Of a stretch of DNA of 50,669 nt, positions 34,008-40,780 are shown piece by piece. The stretch's first letter is position 1. Every line of letters starts with the position of its first letter. This DNA comes from an uncultured Acidimicrobiales bacterium (lineage in GTDB: Bacteria; Actinomycetota; Acidimicrobiia; Acidimicrobiales; SHLQ01): NCBI GenBank assembly GCA_938041035.1, contig CALHYX010000033.1, positions 1-50,669 of the forward strand, written 5' to 3'. The position numbers were made by a program, and so were the translations under genes. Under the pieces are notes generated by a model. That model made no database searches. It worked only from the letters and a program-made list of their open reading frames with translations, and was not told the origin of the DNA.

Positions 34008-35744
34008 ATGCAGGAACATCCGTTGCCGATTCTGGATTGGGCCTCCGGCTATTCGCGCCCGAACGCGCGCGGCGATCTAGCGGCTGGACTCACGGTCGGT
34101 GCGATGCTGGTCCCGCAGGCGATGGCCTATGCCCTGCTCGCCGGTCTGCCCCCCGAAGTGGGACTGTACGCGGCGACCGTTCCGCTCATCGCCTATGCCC
34201 TGTTCGGTAGCTCGCGCCAGTTGGCCGTCGGCCCCGTCGCCATAGTTTCGTTGCTGACCGCTTCCGCGTTGGCTCCCGTGGTGGAGCAGGGGAGCGCCGC
34301 CTACCTGCACGCCGCCGCACTGCTCGCCGTCATGGTTGGGCTGCTGCACCTCGCGCTGGGCGTTGGTCGTCTCGGCTTTGTAGTGAACTTCTTGTCGCAC
34401 TCGGTGCTCGTGGGCTTCACCGCCGCAGCGGGTGTGATCATCGGCGCATCGCAGATCAAACACCTGCTCGGCGTCTCGTTCCCGCGCCAGGAGTACTTCC
34501 TCGAAACGGTTCGGGAACTGTTCACGTCGCTACCCGACGTCCACGGTGTCACGTTCCTGCTCGGCCTCGCTTCGCTGCTCGCGCTCATCGGCCTCAAGCG
34601 GTATGCCCCGAAGGTTCCCGCTGCGCTCGTCGTGGTCATCGGTTCGGTGCTGATCGTTCGGATCTTTGGCCTCGAGGCACGCGGTGTGCAGGTGATCGGC
34701 GACGTGCCGAGTGCTCTGCCGACCTTTGGCCTTCCCACCGTCGACGGGTCGGTGGTGCGAAGCCTCCTCGGAGCCGCCGCGCTCATCACCGTCGTCGGGT
34801 TCATGGAATCCATCGCCGTCTCCAAGGTGTACGCCGGCCGCCATCGCTATGAGGTCATCCCCAACCAGGAACTGATCGGGCTCGGCGCGGCGAACGTCGC
34901 CGCCGGATTGTTCGGCGGGTATCCCGTCACCGGAGGGTTCTCCCGCACCGCGGTCAACGACACCGCCGGAGCCCGCACCCCGATGGCCTCGGTGATCACC
35001 GCGGTCGTCGTGCTCGTCGCCCTCACCTTCTTCACCCCGCTGTTCAGCTCACTCCCCAACGCCTCGCTCGCGGCCATCATCGTCATGGCGGTTGCCGGAC
35101 TCATCGATGGGACCGAGATTCGCCGCATCGCCCGGGTCAGGCGCAGCGACCTCATCGGACTCGGCACGGCCTTCGGGGCAACCCTGGCGCTGGGTATTGA
35201 GGTTGGAATCGCCGTCGCTGTCGTGGCGTCGTTCCTGGTGGTGTTCGCCCGCATGTACACGCCGCACAGTGCGGTACTCGGACGGGTGAAGGGCACGACC
35301 AGCTACCGCAACGTCGGCCGTTTCCCGGAGTCCGACGCCGTCCCGGGTGTTCGGATCGTGCGCATCGACGCCGCCATCTCGTTTGTGAACTCCGTGAACG
35401 TCAGGAAGCTCATCCTCGCCCACGCCGATGACCTGACCGAGCAGCCGCGGGCACTCGTCATCGACGCATCCGGTATCAACGATCTCGACGCGACGGGCGC
35501 AGACATGGTGCGCGAGGTCCTGATGGACGTCGCTGCACGCGGAGTCGCGCTGCATCTCGCCGGTGTCAAGGGTCCGGTGCGCGACGTGCTTCGCGGCGCG
35601 GGCCTGTGGAGCGATCTGGCCGGCCGGGTGCATGCCTCGACCCACGCCGCCGTCCTCGCGATCGACCGGATCATCCCGGCCTGCACCGATCAGCGCCGCA
35701 GTGGCGTCGACGAACGACCACGGCAAACGATCAGCGATCTCTGA
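34008..35744 (+). CDS. SulP-family anion permease with STAS domain
   Basis: A 578-residue membrane transporter. The first segment MLVPQAMAYALLAGLPPEVG is the SulP signature, followed by many hydrophobic helices, GGYPVTGGFSRTAVNDTAGA, and a cytoplasmic STAS domain from about residue 435 (PGVRIVRIDAAISFVNSVN, ALVIDASGINDLDATGADM). Family members carry sulfate, bicarbonate or other anions. Next to sulfur-oxidising genes it could import thiosulfate or sulfate, or export sulfite or sulfate made by the persulfide dioxygenase. Probably leaderless (see the promoter). Confidence 0.92.
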   Translation: MQEHPLPILDWASGYSRPNARGDLAAGLTVGAMLVPQAMAYALLAGLPPEVGLYAATVPLIAYALFGSSRQLAVGPVAIVSLLTASALAPVVEQGSAAYLHAAALLAVMVGLLHLALGVGRLGFVVNFLSHSVLVGFTAAAGVIIGASQIKHLLGVSFPRQEYFLETVRELFTSLPDVHGVTFLLGLASLLALIGLKRYAPKVPAALVVVIGSVLIVRIFGLEARGVQVIGDVPSALPTFGLPTVDGSVVRSLLGAAALITVVGFMESIAVSKVYAGRHRYEVIPNQELIGLGAANVAAGLFGGYPVTGGFSRTAVNDTAGARTPMASVITAVVVLVALTFFTPLFSSLPNASLAAIIVMAVAGLIDGTEIRRIARVRRSDLIGLGTAFGATLALGIEVGIAVAVVASFLVVFARMYTPHSAVLGRVKGTTSYRNVGRFPESDAVPGVRIVRIDAAISFVNSVNVRKLILAHADDLTEQPRALVIDASGINDLDATGADMVREVLMDVAARGVALHLAGVKGPVRDVLRGAGLWSDLAGRVHASTHAAVLAIDRIIPACTDQRRSGVDERPRQTISDL

Positions 35745-35761
35745 CCATCGAATTCGCTCCC

Positions 35762-35788
35762 ACCAGTCCCACCAATCTCACCAGTCCC
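35762..35788 (+). repeat. short tandem repeat, three 9-base units
   Basis: In the 78 bases between sulP and the rhodanese gene, ACCAGTCCC, ACCAATCTC and ACCAGTCCC follow one another without gaps. The stretch is C-rich on the plus strand and would give an unstructured RNA segment. The effect, if any, is unknown. Confidence 0.45.
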
Positions 35789-35822
35789 GACAGCCAAATC
35801 AAGACCATCCCTGAGGAACACC

Positions 35823-36446
35823 ATGACCACCATCACGTCAGACACCGCATCGATCGACGCGGTTGACCTCCGTACGATCCGGGACTCGGATCCGTCCGTC
35901 CGCATTATCGACGTTCGTACCCCGGCGGAGTTCGAGGCCGTGCACATTCCCGGCGCTTACAACATCCCGCTCGATACCCTCGGCGACCACGCGCACGCAG
36001 TCGCGCGTATCGATGACCCGATCGTGCTGGTCTGTCGATCCGGCGCCCGCGCCACCCGTGCGCACGAGCGGCTGACCGCGGCGGGTAAGCGACGAGTTCA
36101 TCTGCTCAGCGGCGGCATGGACCGTTGGGAAGCGACCGGTGGCAACGTCGCTCGGGGCGAGGTGAACCGCTGGGCAATGGACCGCCAAGTCCGACTGGTC
36201 GCCGGTTCGATCGTGCTGGCCGGGCTCGCCGGAAGTACCGTTGTCCCCGGGGTGAAGTGGCTTGCCGGTGGGGTCGGCGCCGGGCTCACCTTCTCCGCCG
36301 TTACCAACACCTGTGCGATGGGCACGGCCCTGTCGAAGCTTCCCTACAACCGTGGGTCCGGCGTCGATGTCGACGGCGTACTTGCAGCGCTGAACCGAAG
36401 CGTGCCCAACGTGGCCGCCGAGGACGAGAACGGAGACCGACGATGA
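35823..36446 (+). CDS. rhodanese with C-terminal membrane domain (YgaP-like)
   Basis: A 207-residue protein. Residues 10-115 form a rhodanese domain with the catalytic loop VCRSGARATRA (Cys71) and IDVRTPAEFEAVHIPGAYNI; residues about 130-185 are two hydrophobic segments (LVAGSIVLAGLAGS, GGVGAGLTFSAVTNTCAMG) of DUF2892 type, as in E. coli YgaP. It should move sulfane sulfur at the membrane surface. A Cys in NTCAMG may take part. GAGGAA precedes the ATG. The stop overlaps the persulfide dioxygenase start (ATGA). Confidence 0.88.
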   Translation: MTTITSDTASIDAVDLRTIRDSDPSVRIIDVRTPAEFEAVHIPGAYNIPLDTLGDHAHAVARIDDPIVLVCRSGARATRAHERLTAAGKRRVHLLSGGMDRWEATGGNVARGEVNRWAMDRQVRLVAGSIVLAGLAGSTVVPGVKWLAGGVGAGLTFSAVTNTCAMGTALSKLPYNRGSGVDVDGVLAALNRSVPNVAAEDENGDRR

Positions 36447-37825
36447 AGTTCACCCAGTACTACCTCGACTGCCTGTCGCAGGCGTCGTATCTGATCGGCG
36501 ATGAGACCACCGGCCGAGCGGTCGTGGTCGACCCACGCCGTGATGTCGGTATTTACCTCCGCGACGCGGAGGCAGAAGGTTTGACCATCGAACTGGTGAT
36601 CGAAACCCACTTTCACGCCGACTTCGTATCCGGTCACCTCGAGTTGGCCGCGGCCACCGGTGCCGAGATCGGATTTTCATCGGTGGCGAGCACGGAGTTC
36701 GGCTCACGCCCGCTCGGTGACGACGAACGCATTTCGCTCGGCGAAGTCGAGCTCGAAATTCGCCACACGCCCGGCCACACCCCGGAATCACTTTGCATCG
36801 TGGTGCGAGAGAACGCCGACGACGAAGTTCCGTACGGCGTGCTCACCGGCGACACCCTCTTCATCGGTGACGTAGGTCGGCCCGACCTGCTGTCGTCGGT
36901 CGGCTTCACCCGCGCGGAACTCGCAGGGCAGCTGTACACGAGCCTGCACACGAGACTGCTGACCCTGCCTGACGCCACCCGAGTCTTCCCGGGCCACGGC
37001 GCCGGTTCAGCCTGTGGCAAGAACCTGTCGGCCGACACGGTGTCGACCATCGGTGAGCAGCGGGCATCGAATTACGCGCTGCTCGCCCCCGACGAGGCGA
37101 CCTTCGTGGCACTGGTTACCGAGGGACTGGCACCCGCCCCGAGCTACTTCGCCCACGATGCCGTGCTCAACCGCAGCCTGCGCGAGGTGCTCGACGAAAC
37201 AACCCCTCCCGCGAAGCTTGACCTGGTCGAGTTCGATGCGATGGTGGCCGACGGAGCCGTGATCGTCGACGCCCGTTCGCCGAAGGACTTCGCGCTCGGT
37301 CACTTCGCCGGTTCCATCAACGTGGGGCTCAGTGGCCGATACGCCGAGTTTGCCGGATCCGTTGTGCCGACCAATGCGGCGATCGTGTTGGTGGTCGACG
37401 ACGGGTTGGAGATCGAGGCCAGGAATCGACTCGGTCGCATCGGCTTCGATCGGGTCCTGGGTTATCTCGCCGACCCGGTCGACGTATTGGCCGACAACCG
37501 CGAGTGGGCGAAACAAGGCCGCCGTTTGACGGCACGCGAGTTCGCAACACTTCGTCAGGCGACACCCGAGCTCCAACTCGTCGATGTCCGGAACCCGGGC
37601 GAGGTGGCGCTCGGCACCATCGATGGTGCGGTGGCCATCCCGGTCGCTCAGCTGCCCGATCGGCTCGCCGAGCTGGATCCGGCCTTGCCGACGGTTGTGT
37701 TTTGCGCCGGTGGGTACCGATCCTCGGTCGGTGCCAGCGTGCTTCGAGGCGCCGGGTTTGCCGATGTTTCCGACATCCTCGGCGGTTACGCGTCGTGGAG
37801 TGAGCTTCTGGCTCCGGTGGAGTAG
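36443..37825 (+). CDS. persulfide dioxygenase with two rhodanese domains (CstB-like)
   Basis: A 460-residue three-domain enzyme. Residues 1-240 are the MBL-fold, non-haem iron persulfide dioxygenase (ETHFHADFVSGH, with His56, His58, Asp60 and His65; HTPGHTPESLCIVV; VFPGHGAGSACGKNL). Then a rhodanese-like domain lacking the catalytic Cys (VLVVDDGLEIEARN) and a final active one (VVFCAGGYRSSVGAS). ETHE1 enzymes oxidise glutathione persulfide to sulfite; the CstB architecture also yields thiosulfate. Its presence fits the glutathione genes at 24.8-26.9 kb. It closes the operon after sulP and the YgaP-like gene. Confidence 0.9.
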   Translation: MKFTQYYLDCLSQASYLIGDETTGRAVVVDPRRDVGIYLRDAEAEGLTIELVIETHFHADFVSGHLELAAATGAEIGFSSVASTEFGSRPLGDDERISLGEVELEIRHTPGHTPESLCIVVRENADDEVPYGVLTGDTLFIGDVGRPDLLSSVGFTRAELAGQLYTSLHTRLLTLPDATRVFPGHGAGSACGKNLSADTVSTIGEQRASNYALLAPDEATFVALVTEGLAPAPSYFAHDAVLNRSLREVLDETTPPAKLDLVEFDAMVADGAVIVDARSPKDFALGHFAGSINVGLSGRYAEFAGSVVPTNAAIVLVVDDGLEIEARNRLGRIGFDRVLGYLADPVDVLADNREWAKQGRRLTAREFATLRQATPELQLVDVRNPGEVALGTIDGAVAIPVAQLPDRLAELDPALPTVVFCAGGYRSSVGASVLRGAGFADVSDILGGYASWSELLAPVE

Positions 37826-37858
37826 TTCGACGGAGCCATCCGGGCCGCGGTCGCTCGG

Positions 37859-38257
37859 TCAGCCCGAGCTATCGAGCTCGGCGATGAGCTTCTTTGGCGC
37901 GGTGGCCCGGTAGCTGTCCTCGACCAGCTCGGCGACCTCGTCCCAGTCGGTGTTCTTGCCGGCCAGGTCGAGGCCCACCCATCCGTAGGGGCCCCAGTAC
38001 GCCGGCGTGAAGAACCGATCGTCCTGGGCGTAGGCCTCGGCATCGTCGGGGTCGGGCATGAAGATCAACGCCTGGTCGTACCGACCCGTGTTGTGTTCAC
38101 CCTTCAGCACCGCGCCGAACCCGGCGAAGATCTTCTTGGTGAAGAACGCGGGCCGACCGTGCGACACCTTCATGTCGGCGCCCGGCAGCGCGAGGCAGAT
38201 CTCGCGCAGCTTCGCCAGCACCGGATCGTCGTCGTCGAACTGTTGGGGATGCGCCAT
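37859..38257 (-). CDS. MmcQ/YjbR-family protein
   Basis: A 132-residue small alpha/beta protein of the MmcQ/YjbR fold. Seen: LREICLALPGADMKVSHGRP, FFTKKIFAGFGAVLK, YWGPYGWVGLDL and EVAELVEDSYRATAPKKLIA, with the typical WVGLDL and the C-terminal Y-K pattern. The fold resembles CyaY-like and DNA-binding proteins, but a general function is not known. The ATG at 38257 is seven bases after a TATCGT box on the minus strand, so it is probably leaderless. It is convergent with the persulfide dioxygenase gene. Confidence 0.8.
   Translation of the reverse strand: MAHPQQFDDDDPVLAKLREICLALPGADMKVSHGRPAFFTKKIFAGFGAVLKGEHNTGRYDQALIFMPDPDDAEAYAQDDRFFTPAYWGPYGWVGLDLAGKNTDWDEVAELVEDSYRATAPKKLIAELDSSG
37864..37881. 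terminator. candidate bidirectional hairpin between convergent genes
   Basis: CCGAGCT-ATCG-AGCTCGG is a perfect seven-pair hairpin with a tetraloop, 38 bases after the persulfide dioxygenase stop and inside the last codons of the convergent YjbR-like gene. There is no T-run, so termination is only a possibility. Confidence 0.35.
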
Positions 38258-38264
38258 GGTGTCG

Positions 38265-38285
38265 ACGATAGGGGAGGGTTAGCGT
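38265..38285. promoter_or_regulatory. back-to-back leaderless promoters
   Basis: The 33 bases between two divergent genes hold TATCGT on the minus strand (38270-38265), seven bases before the YjbR-like ATG, and TAGCGT on the plus strand (38280-38285), five bases before the RidA-like ATG. Neither gene has a convincing ribosome-binding site for its start. The two promoters must overlap in their upstream elements. Confidence 0.45.
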
Positions 38286-38290
38286 GCGGC

Positions 38291-38713
38291 ATGGCCATCC
38301 ATCTGCTCAACGCTCCCGGGCTTCCGGCTCCGCAGGGCTTCCACCACGCCTCGATCTGTGACCAGGGTCGACTGATCCACCTCGCCGGCCAGATCGGCCA
38401 GGACGAGGCGGGCATTCTCGCCGACGGCCTGGCGGCCCAGACCACCCAGGCCCTCGCCAATGTGGTCGAGGTGCTCGACGCCGCCGGGGCCGACCCCGAA
38501 CACCTGGTGAAGACGACCATGTACGTCGTCGGCTACCGCGATGCAATGCAGGACGACCTCTTCGCCGGCATCATCAACGCGGCCGCCCAGACGCCGCTGC
38601 CCGCAGTGCCGGTAACGCTCATCGGTGTGCAGTCGCTGTTTCTCGACGACGCCCTCGTCGAGGTGGAGGCCATCGCCATGGTGCCGTCGATGGGTCGCCG
38701 TCGGGCCGAGTGA
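38291..38713 (+). CDS. RidA/YjgF family protein
   Basis: A 140-residue protein of the RidA family, which deaminates reactive enamine/imine intermediates from PLP enzymes or serves related roles. Seen: HASICDQGRLIHLAGQIGQD, TQALANVVEVLDAAGADPEH and KTTMYVVGYRDAMQDDLF, close to family patterns; the end VPVTLIGVQSLFLDDALVEV lacks the R-x-E(V/I)xxxA signature Arg of canonical RidA (Leu-Ile-Gly instead), so it is likely an Rid-like subgroup without imine deaminase activity. Start ATG 38291. Confidence 0.82.
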   Translation: MAIHLLNAPGLPAPQGFHHASICDQGRLIHLAGQIGQDEAGILADGLAAQTTQALANVVEVLDAAGADPEHLVKTTMYVVGYRDAMQDDLFAGIINAAAQTPLPAVPVTLIGVQSLFLDDALVEVEAIAMVPSMGRRRAE

Positions 38714-38744
38714 CGGCGGTCGCCGCCGAACGGTTCGACTTCGC

Positions 38745-39554
38745 TCAGCCGGTGCGGCCGTAGAACGTGCGCAGGGCGGATTCGGAGAGCCCGACACCCG
38801 GCTCGTCGTTGTAGGCAAACACGACCAGCATGCGGCTGACCGGGCCCCCGGTCGGTGTCACCCGATGCAAGGCATTGCGGCCCCGGAACAGCACCAGGTC
38901 GCCGGGGTCGAAGTGCAGCGACTGGACGGCTTCAGCGCCATCGAGGATGGCCGTGACCCGCTCGTCCGTTCGACGGTTCGCCGTGGTCTCGGCGTCGCCC
39001 GCGGTCGGGTCGGCCCGGACGGCGGGCACGTAGTCGAAACGGCCGCCGGACTCGGGCGCCCGCAGCAACATCGTCACCGCGAACGAGGAGTTGTCGAAGT
39101 GCCAGCCCAGCTCGCGGCCCGCGCCGGCGAAATGGACGTTGATCGAGGACAGCGCATCGGCGTACGGGTGGATCTCGTCGATGCCGAGAACACCGCAGAG
39201 GAATCGACGAAACCCGGGATTGGCGTAGACCTCGCGCAGCGGGCTGTCGGCGGGGATCTGGTCGTCGGCGATCAACCCCTTGGTGCTCACCACCTGTCGG
39301 TTACGCGGGTGATCGTCGGGAAGCGAGGGGTCGGGGTCGGTGAGGTACACGTTGTGGGTCGATGAGGCGTAGTACGCGTCGGCTTCACGATGGGCGGACT
39401 CGGCCACGACCCGAGCGATCGCCTCGGCGGTGAAGAACCCGGGCACCACCAGCGATCCGGCGCGGTCGAGTTCGGTGCGGCACCGCGCGACAAAACCCGG
39501 ATCGCCGATCGGATGTCGCTCGTGGTCGAGGTGCGGGCTCGGGTGGTCGGACAC
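38745..39554 (-). CDS. Fe(II)/2-oxoglutarate-type dioxygenase (hydroxylase)
   Basis: A 269-residue double-stranded beta-helix oxygenase. Candidate iron ligands are His and Asp in LGWHFDNSSFAVTML and the His in GRNALHRVTPTGG; the following Arg (VSRMLVVFAYND) suits 2-oxoglutarate. GDLVLFRGRNALHRV is a common pattern in prolyl-hydroxylase-like proteins. The GTG at 39554 is preferred: a TACGAT box lies six bases upstream, and codon usage between it and an earlier in-frame ATG (39629) looks non-coding, although that ATG has a GAGG before it. Substrate unknown. Confidence 0.8.
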   Translation of the reverse strand: MSDHPSPHLDHERHPIGDPGFVARCRTELDRAGSLVVPGFFTAEAIARVVAESAHREADAYYASSTHNVYLTDPDPSLPDDHPRNRQVVSTKGLIADDQIPADSPLREVYANPGFRRFLCGVLGIDEIHPYADALSSINVHFAGAGRELGWHFDNSSFAVTMLLRAPESGGRFDYVPAVRADPTAGDAETTANRRTDERVTAILDGAEAVQSLHFDPGDLVLFRGRNALHRVTPTGGPVSRMLVVFAYNDEPGVGLSESALRTFYGRTG

Positions 39555-39560
39555 TCGACG

Positions 39561-39566
39561 ATCGTA
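39561..39566 (-). promoter_or_regulatory. -10 box for the dioxygenase gene
   Basis: On the minus strand TACGAT is followed by six bases and the GTG at 39554, the same spacing as other leaderless candidates in this window. This is the main reason for choosing that start. Confidence 0.4.
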
Positions 39567-39634
39567 TTCGAGCCGAGTCGCCCGCGGGCCGGGCGGCAAT
39601 CGGTCGGAGAATGTTGTGGCATCGACCATCCAAC

Positions 39635-39640
39635 TAGCCT
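39635..39640 (+). promoter_or_regulatory. -10 box for the small membrane protein gene
   Basis: TAGCCT is seven bases before the ATG at 39648. The intervening CAGGGGC could alternatively act as a weak ribosome-binding site, so the leaderless reading is not certain. Confidence 0.35.
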
Positions 39641-39647
39641 CAGGGGC

Positions 39648-39902
39648 ATGAGCTTCCTGTGGGCCTCGATAGTCGGGTCGATTCTGTTGACGGTGGTGCT
39701 CAACGTCGGGCCCCGGTTGTTTCCGGGCGCTGCGCAGAAGGCCGAGCAGAAGTTGCACGACTATCTGGTCGACGCAGCCGACGCCCGCTCGCCCGACACG
39801 CCGCCGCGCAAGGTGCAGGTGTTCTTCCCGTGGAAGGGGATGCTCATCGCCTCGGTGGTGCTGACGGTTCTCGTCAACGTCGCCGGGTTGTTCGTTCGCT
39901 GA
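39648..39902 (+). CDS. small two-helix membrane protein
   Basis: An 84-residue protein with two hydrophobic segments, WASIVGSILLTVVLNV near the N-terminus and MLIASVVLTVLVNVAGLFV at the end, joined by a charged loop of about 45 residues (AEQKLHDYLVDAADARSPDT). Both termini should lie on the same side of the membrane. No family recognised. The divergent dioxygenase gene ends its own upstream region about 80 bases away. Confidence 0.65.
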   Translation: MSFLWASIVGSILLTVVLNVGPRLFPGAAQKAEQKLHDYLVDAADARSPDTPPRKVQVFFPWKGMLIASVVLTVLVNVAGLFVR

Positions 39903-39928
39903 CGCCTACCGGGCCGTGGTCGAGGCGC

Positions 39929-40726
39929 CTAGGCCCGCTCGAACACCAGCGAGAACTCCATGGTGGCCTGGTCGATGTCGTCGATCGTGGCTCCGAAGTC
40001 GGCGAGCTCGATGAGCGTTGAACCGACCACGACCAACCGGCCCTCGACGATGGTGGCCTCGAGCATCACCTCAACCTGGTTCGCAATGTCGCGCACCGTC
40101 AGGTCGCCAACCGCGGTGAACTCCAACGGCGGTGTGCCCTCCGCGCCGGCCCCGGCCGGCAGCGCGATCGGTCGGGTGAGTTTGAACCTGCTCGTCGGGT
40201 ACCGGTTGTGCTCAAGGCCCTCGTCGCCCAGGTGCTGATCGCGCAGTGCGCTGTCGCTCTCGAGCTCGGACAGGTCGACGGTGACCGACACCTCGGTGAC
40301 TTCGGTTTCGGTGGCGACGAGTCGACCGACCATGACCTGGGTCCGGCCGACCGCTTCACCCACCCGGCTGTCGGCTCGGTAGCCGGCGAACGTGGCGTCA
40401 TTGGCCACCAGCGTCCATCGCCCGGCGATGGTGACGTCGTCATCGGCGCCCAGCGTCGTCGCCGACCCGGCGGCGGTCGTATCGGCGCTCTCATCGACGG
40501 GCGCCGTCGTTTGGGCGGCGATTGCGGAATCCAGCGATACCTCCGCGGGCTCGGGGGTCAGTAGCCCCAACCACCAGGCCACCCCGAGCACGAGTGCCAA
40601 CCCCACGCCTCCAAGGCCGAGCGCGATGCGCCCCCACGGTGGGCGACGAGCGGTCTCGTTCACGACAGGGGAGTTCGTTGGGGCATGGGTTGATGTTGTC
40701 ACCTCGGGGCGGGCTTCATGGATCAC
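39929..40726 (-). CDS. membrane-anchored YceI-family protein
   Basis: A 265-residue protein. One membrane segment at about residues 33-55 (IALGLGGVGLALVLGVAWW) follows a short cytoplasmic tail; a Thr/Ala-rich linker leads to a YceI lipocalin-like domain (GRWTLVANDATFAGYRADSR, VSVTVDLSELESDSALRDQH, SRFKLTRPIAL, FTAVGDLTVRDIANQVEV). YceI proteins bind isoprenoid or other amphiphilic lipids outside the cytoplasm. The start is taken as GTG 40726; a later GTG is possible, but both keep the anchor. Confidence 0.85.
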   Translation of the reverse strand: MIHEARPEVTTSTHAPTNSPVVNETARRPPWGRIALGLGGVGLALVLGVAWWLGLLTPEPAEVSLDSAIAAQTTAPVDESADTTAAGSATTLGADDDVTIAGRWTLVANDATFAGYRADSRVGEAVGRTQVMVGRLVATETEVTEVSVTVDLSELESDSALRDQHLGDEGLEHNRYPTSRFKLTRPIALPAGAGAEGTPPLEFTAVGDLTVRDIANQVEVMLEATIVEGRLVVVGSTLIELADFGATIDDIDQATMEFSLVFERA

Positions 40727-40780
40727 CCGCCCGACTTCGGGGCGCGCTAAACCGCTCTACCGGCATGCCGATTGGCAGGG

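Noticed and set aside
39555..39629. ATG 39629 as start of the dioxygenase gene
   Set aside because: Codons in this stretch have many A/T third positions unlike the rest of the gene, and a leaderless -10 box fits GTG 39554. The choice is not certain.
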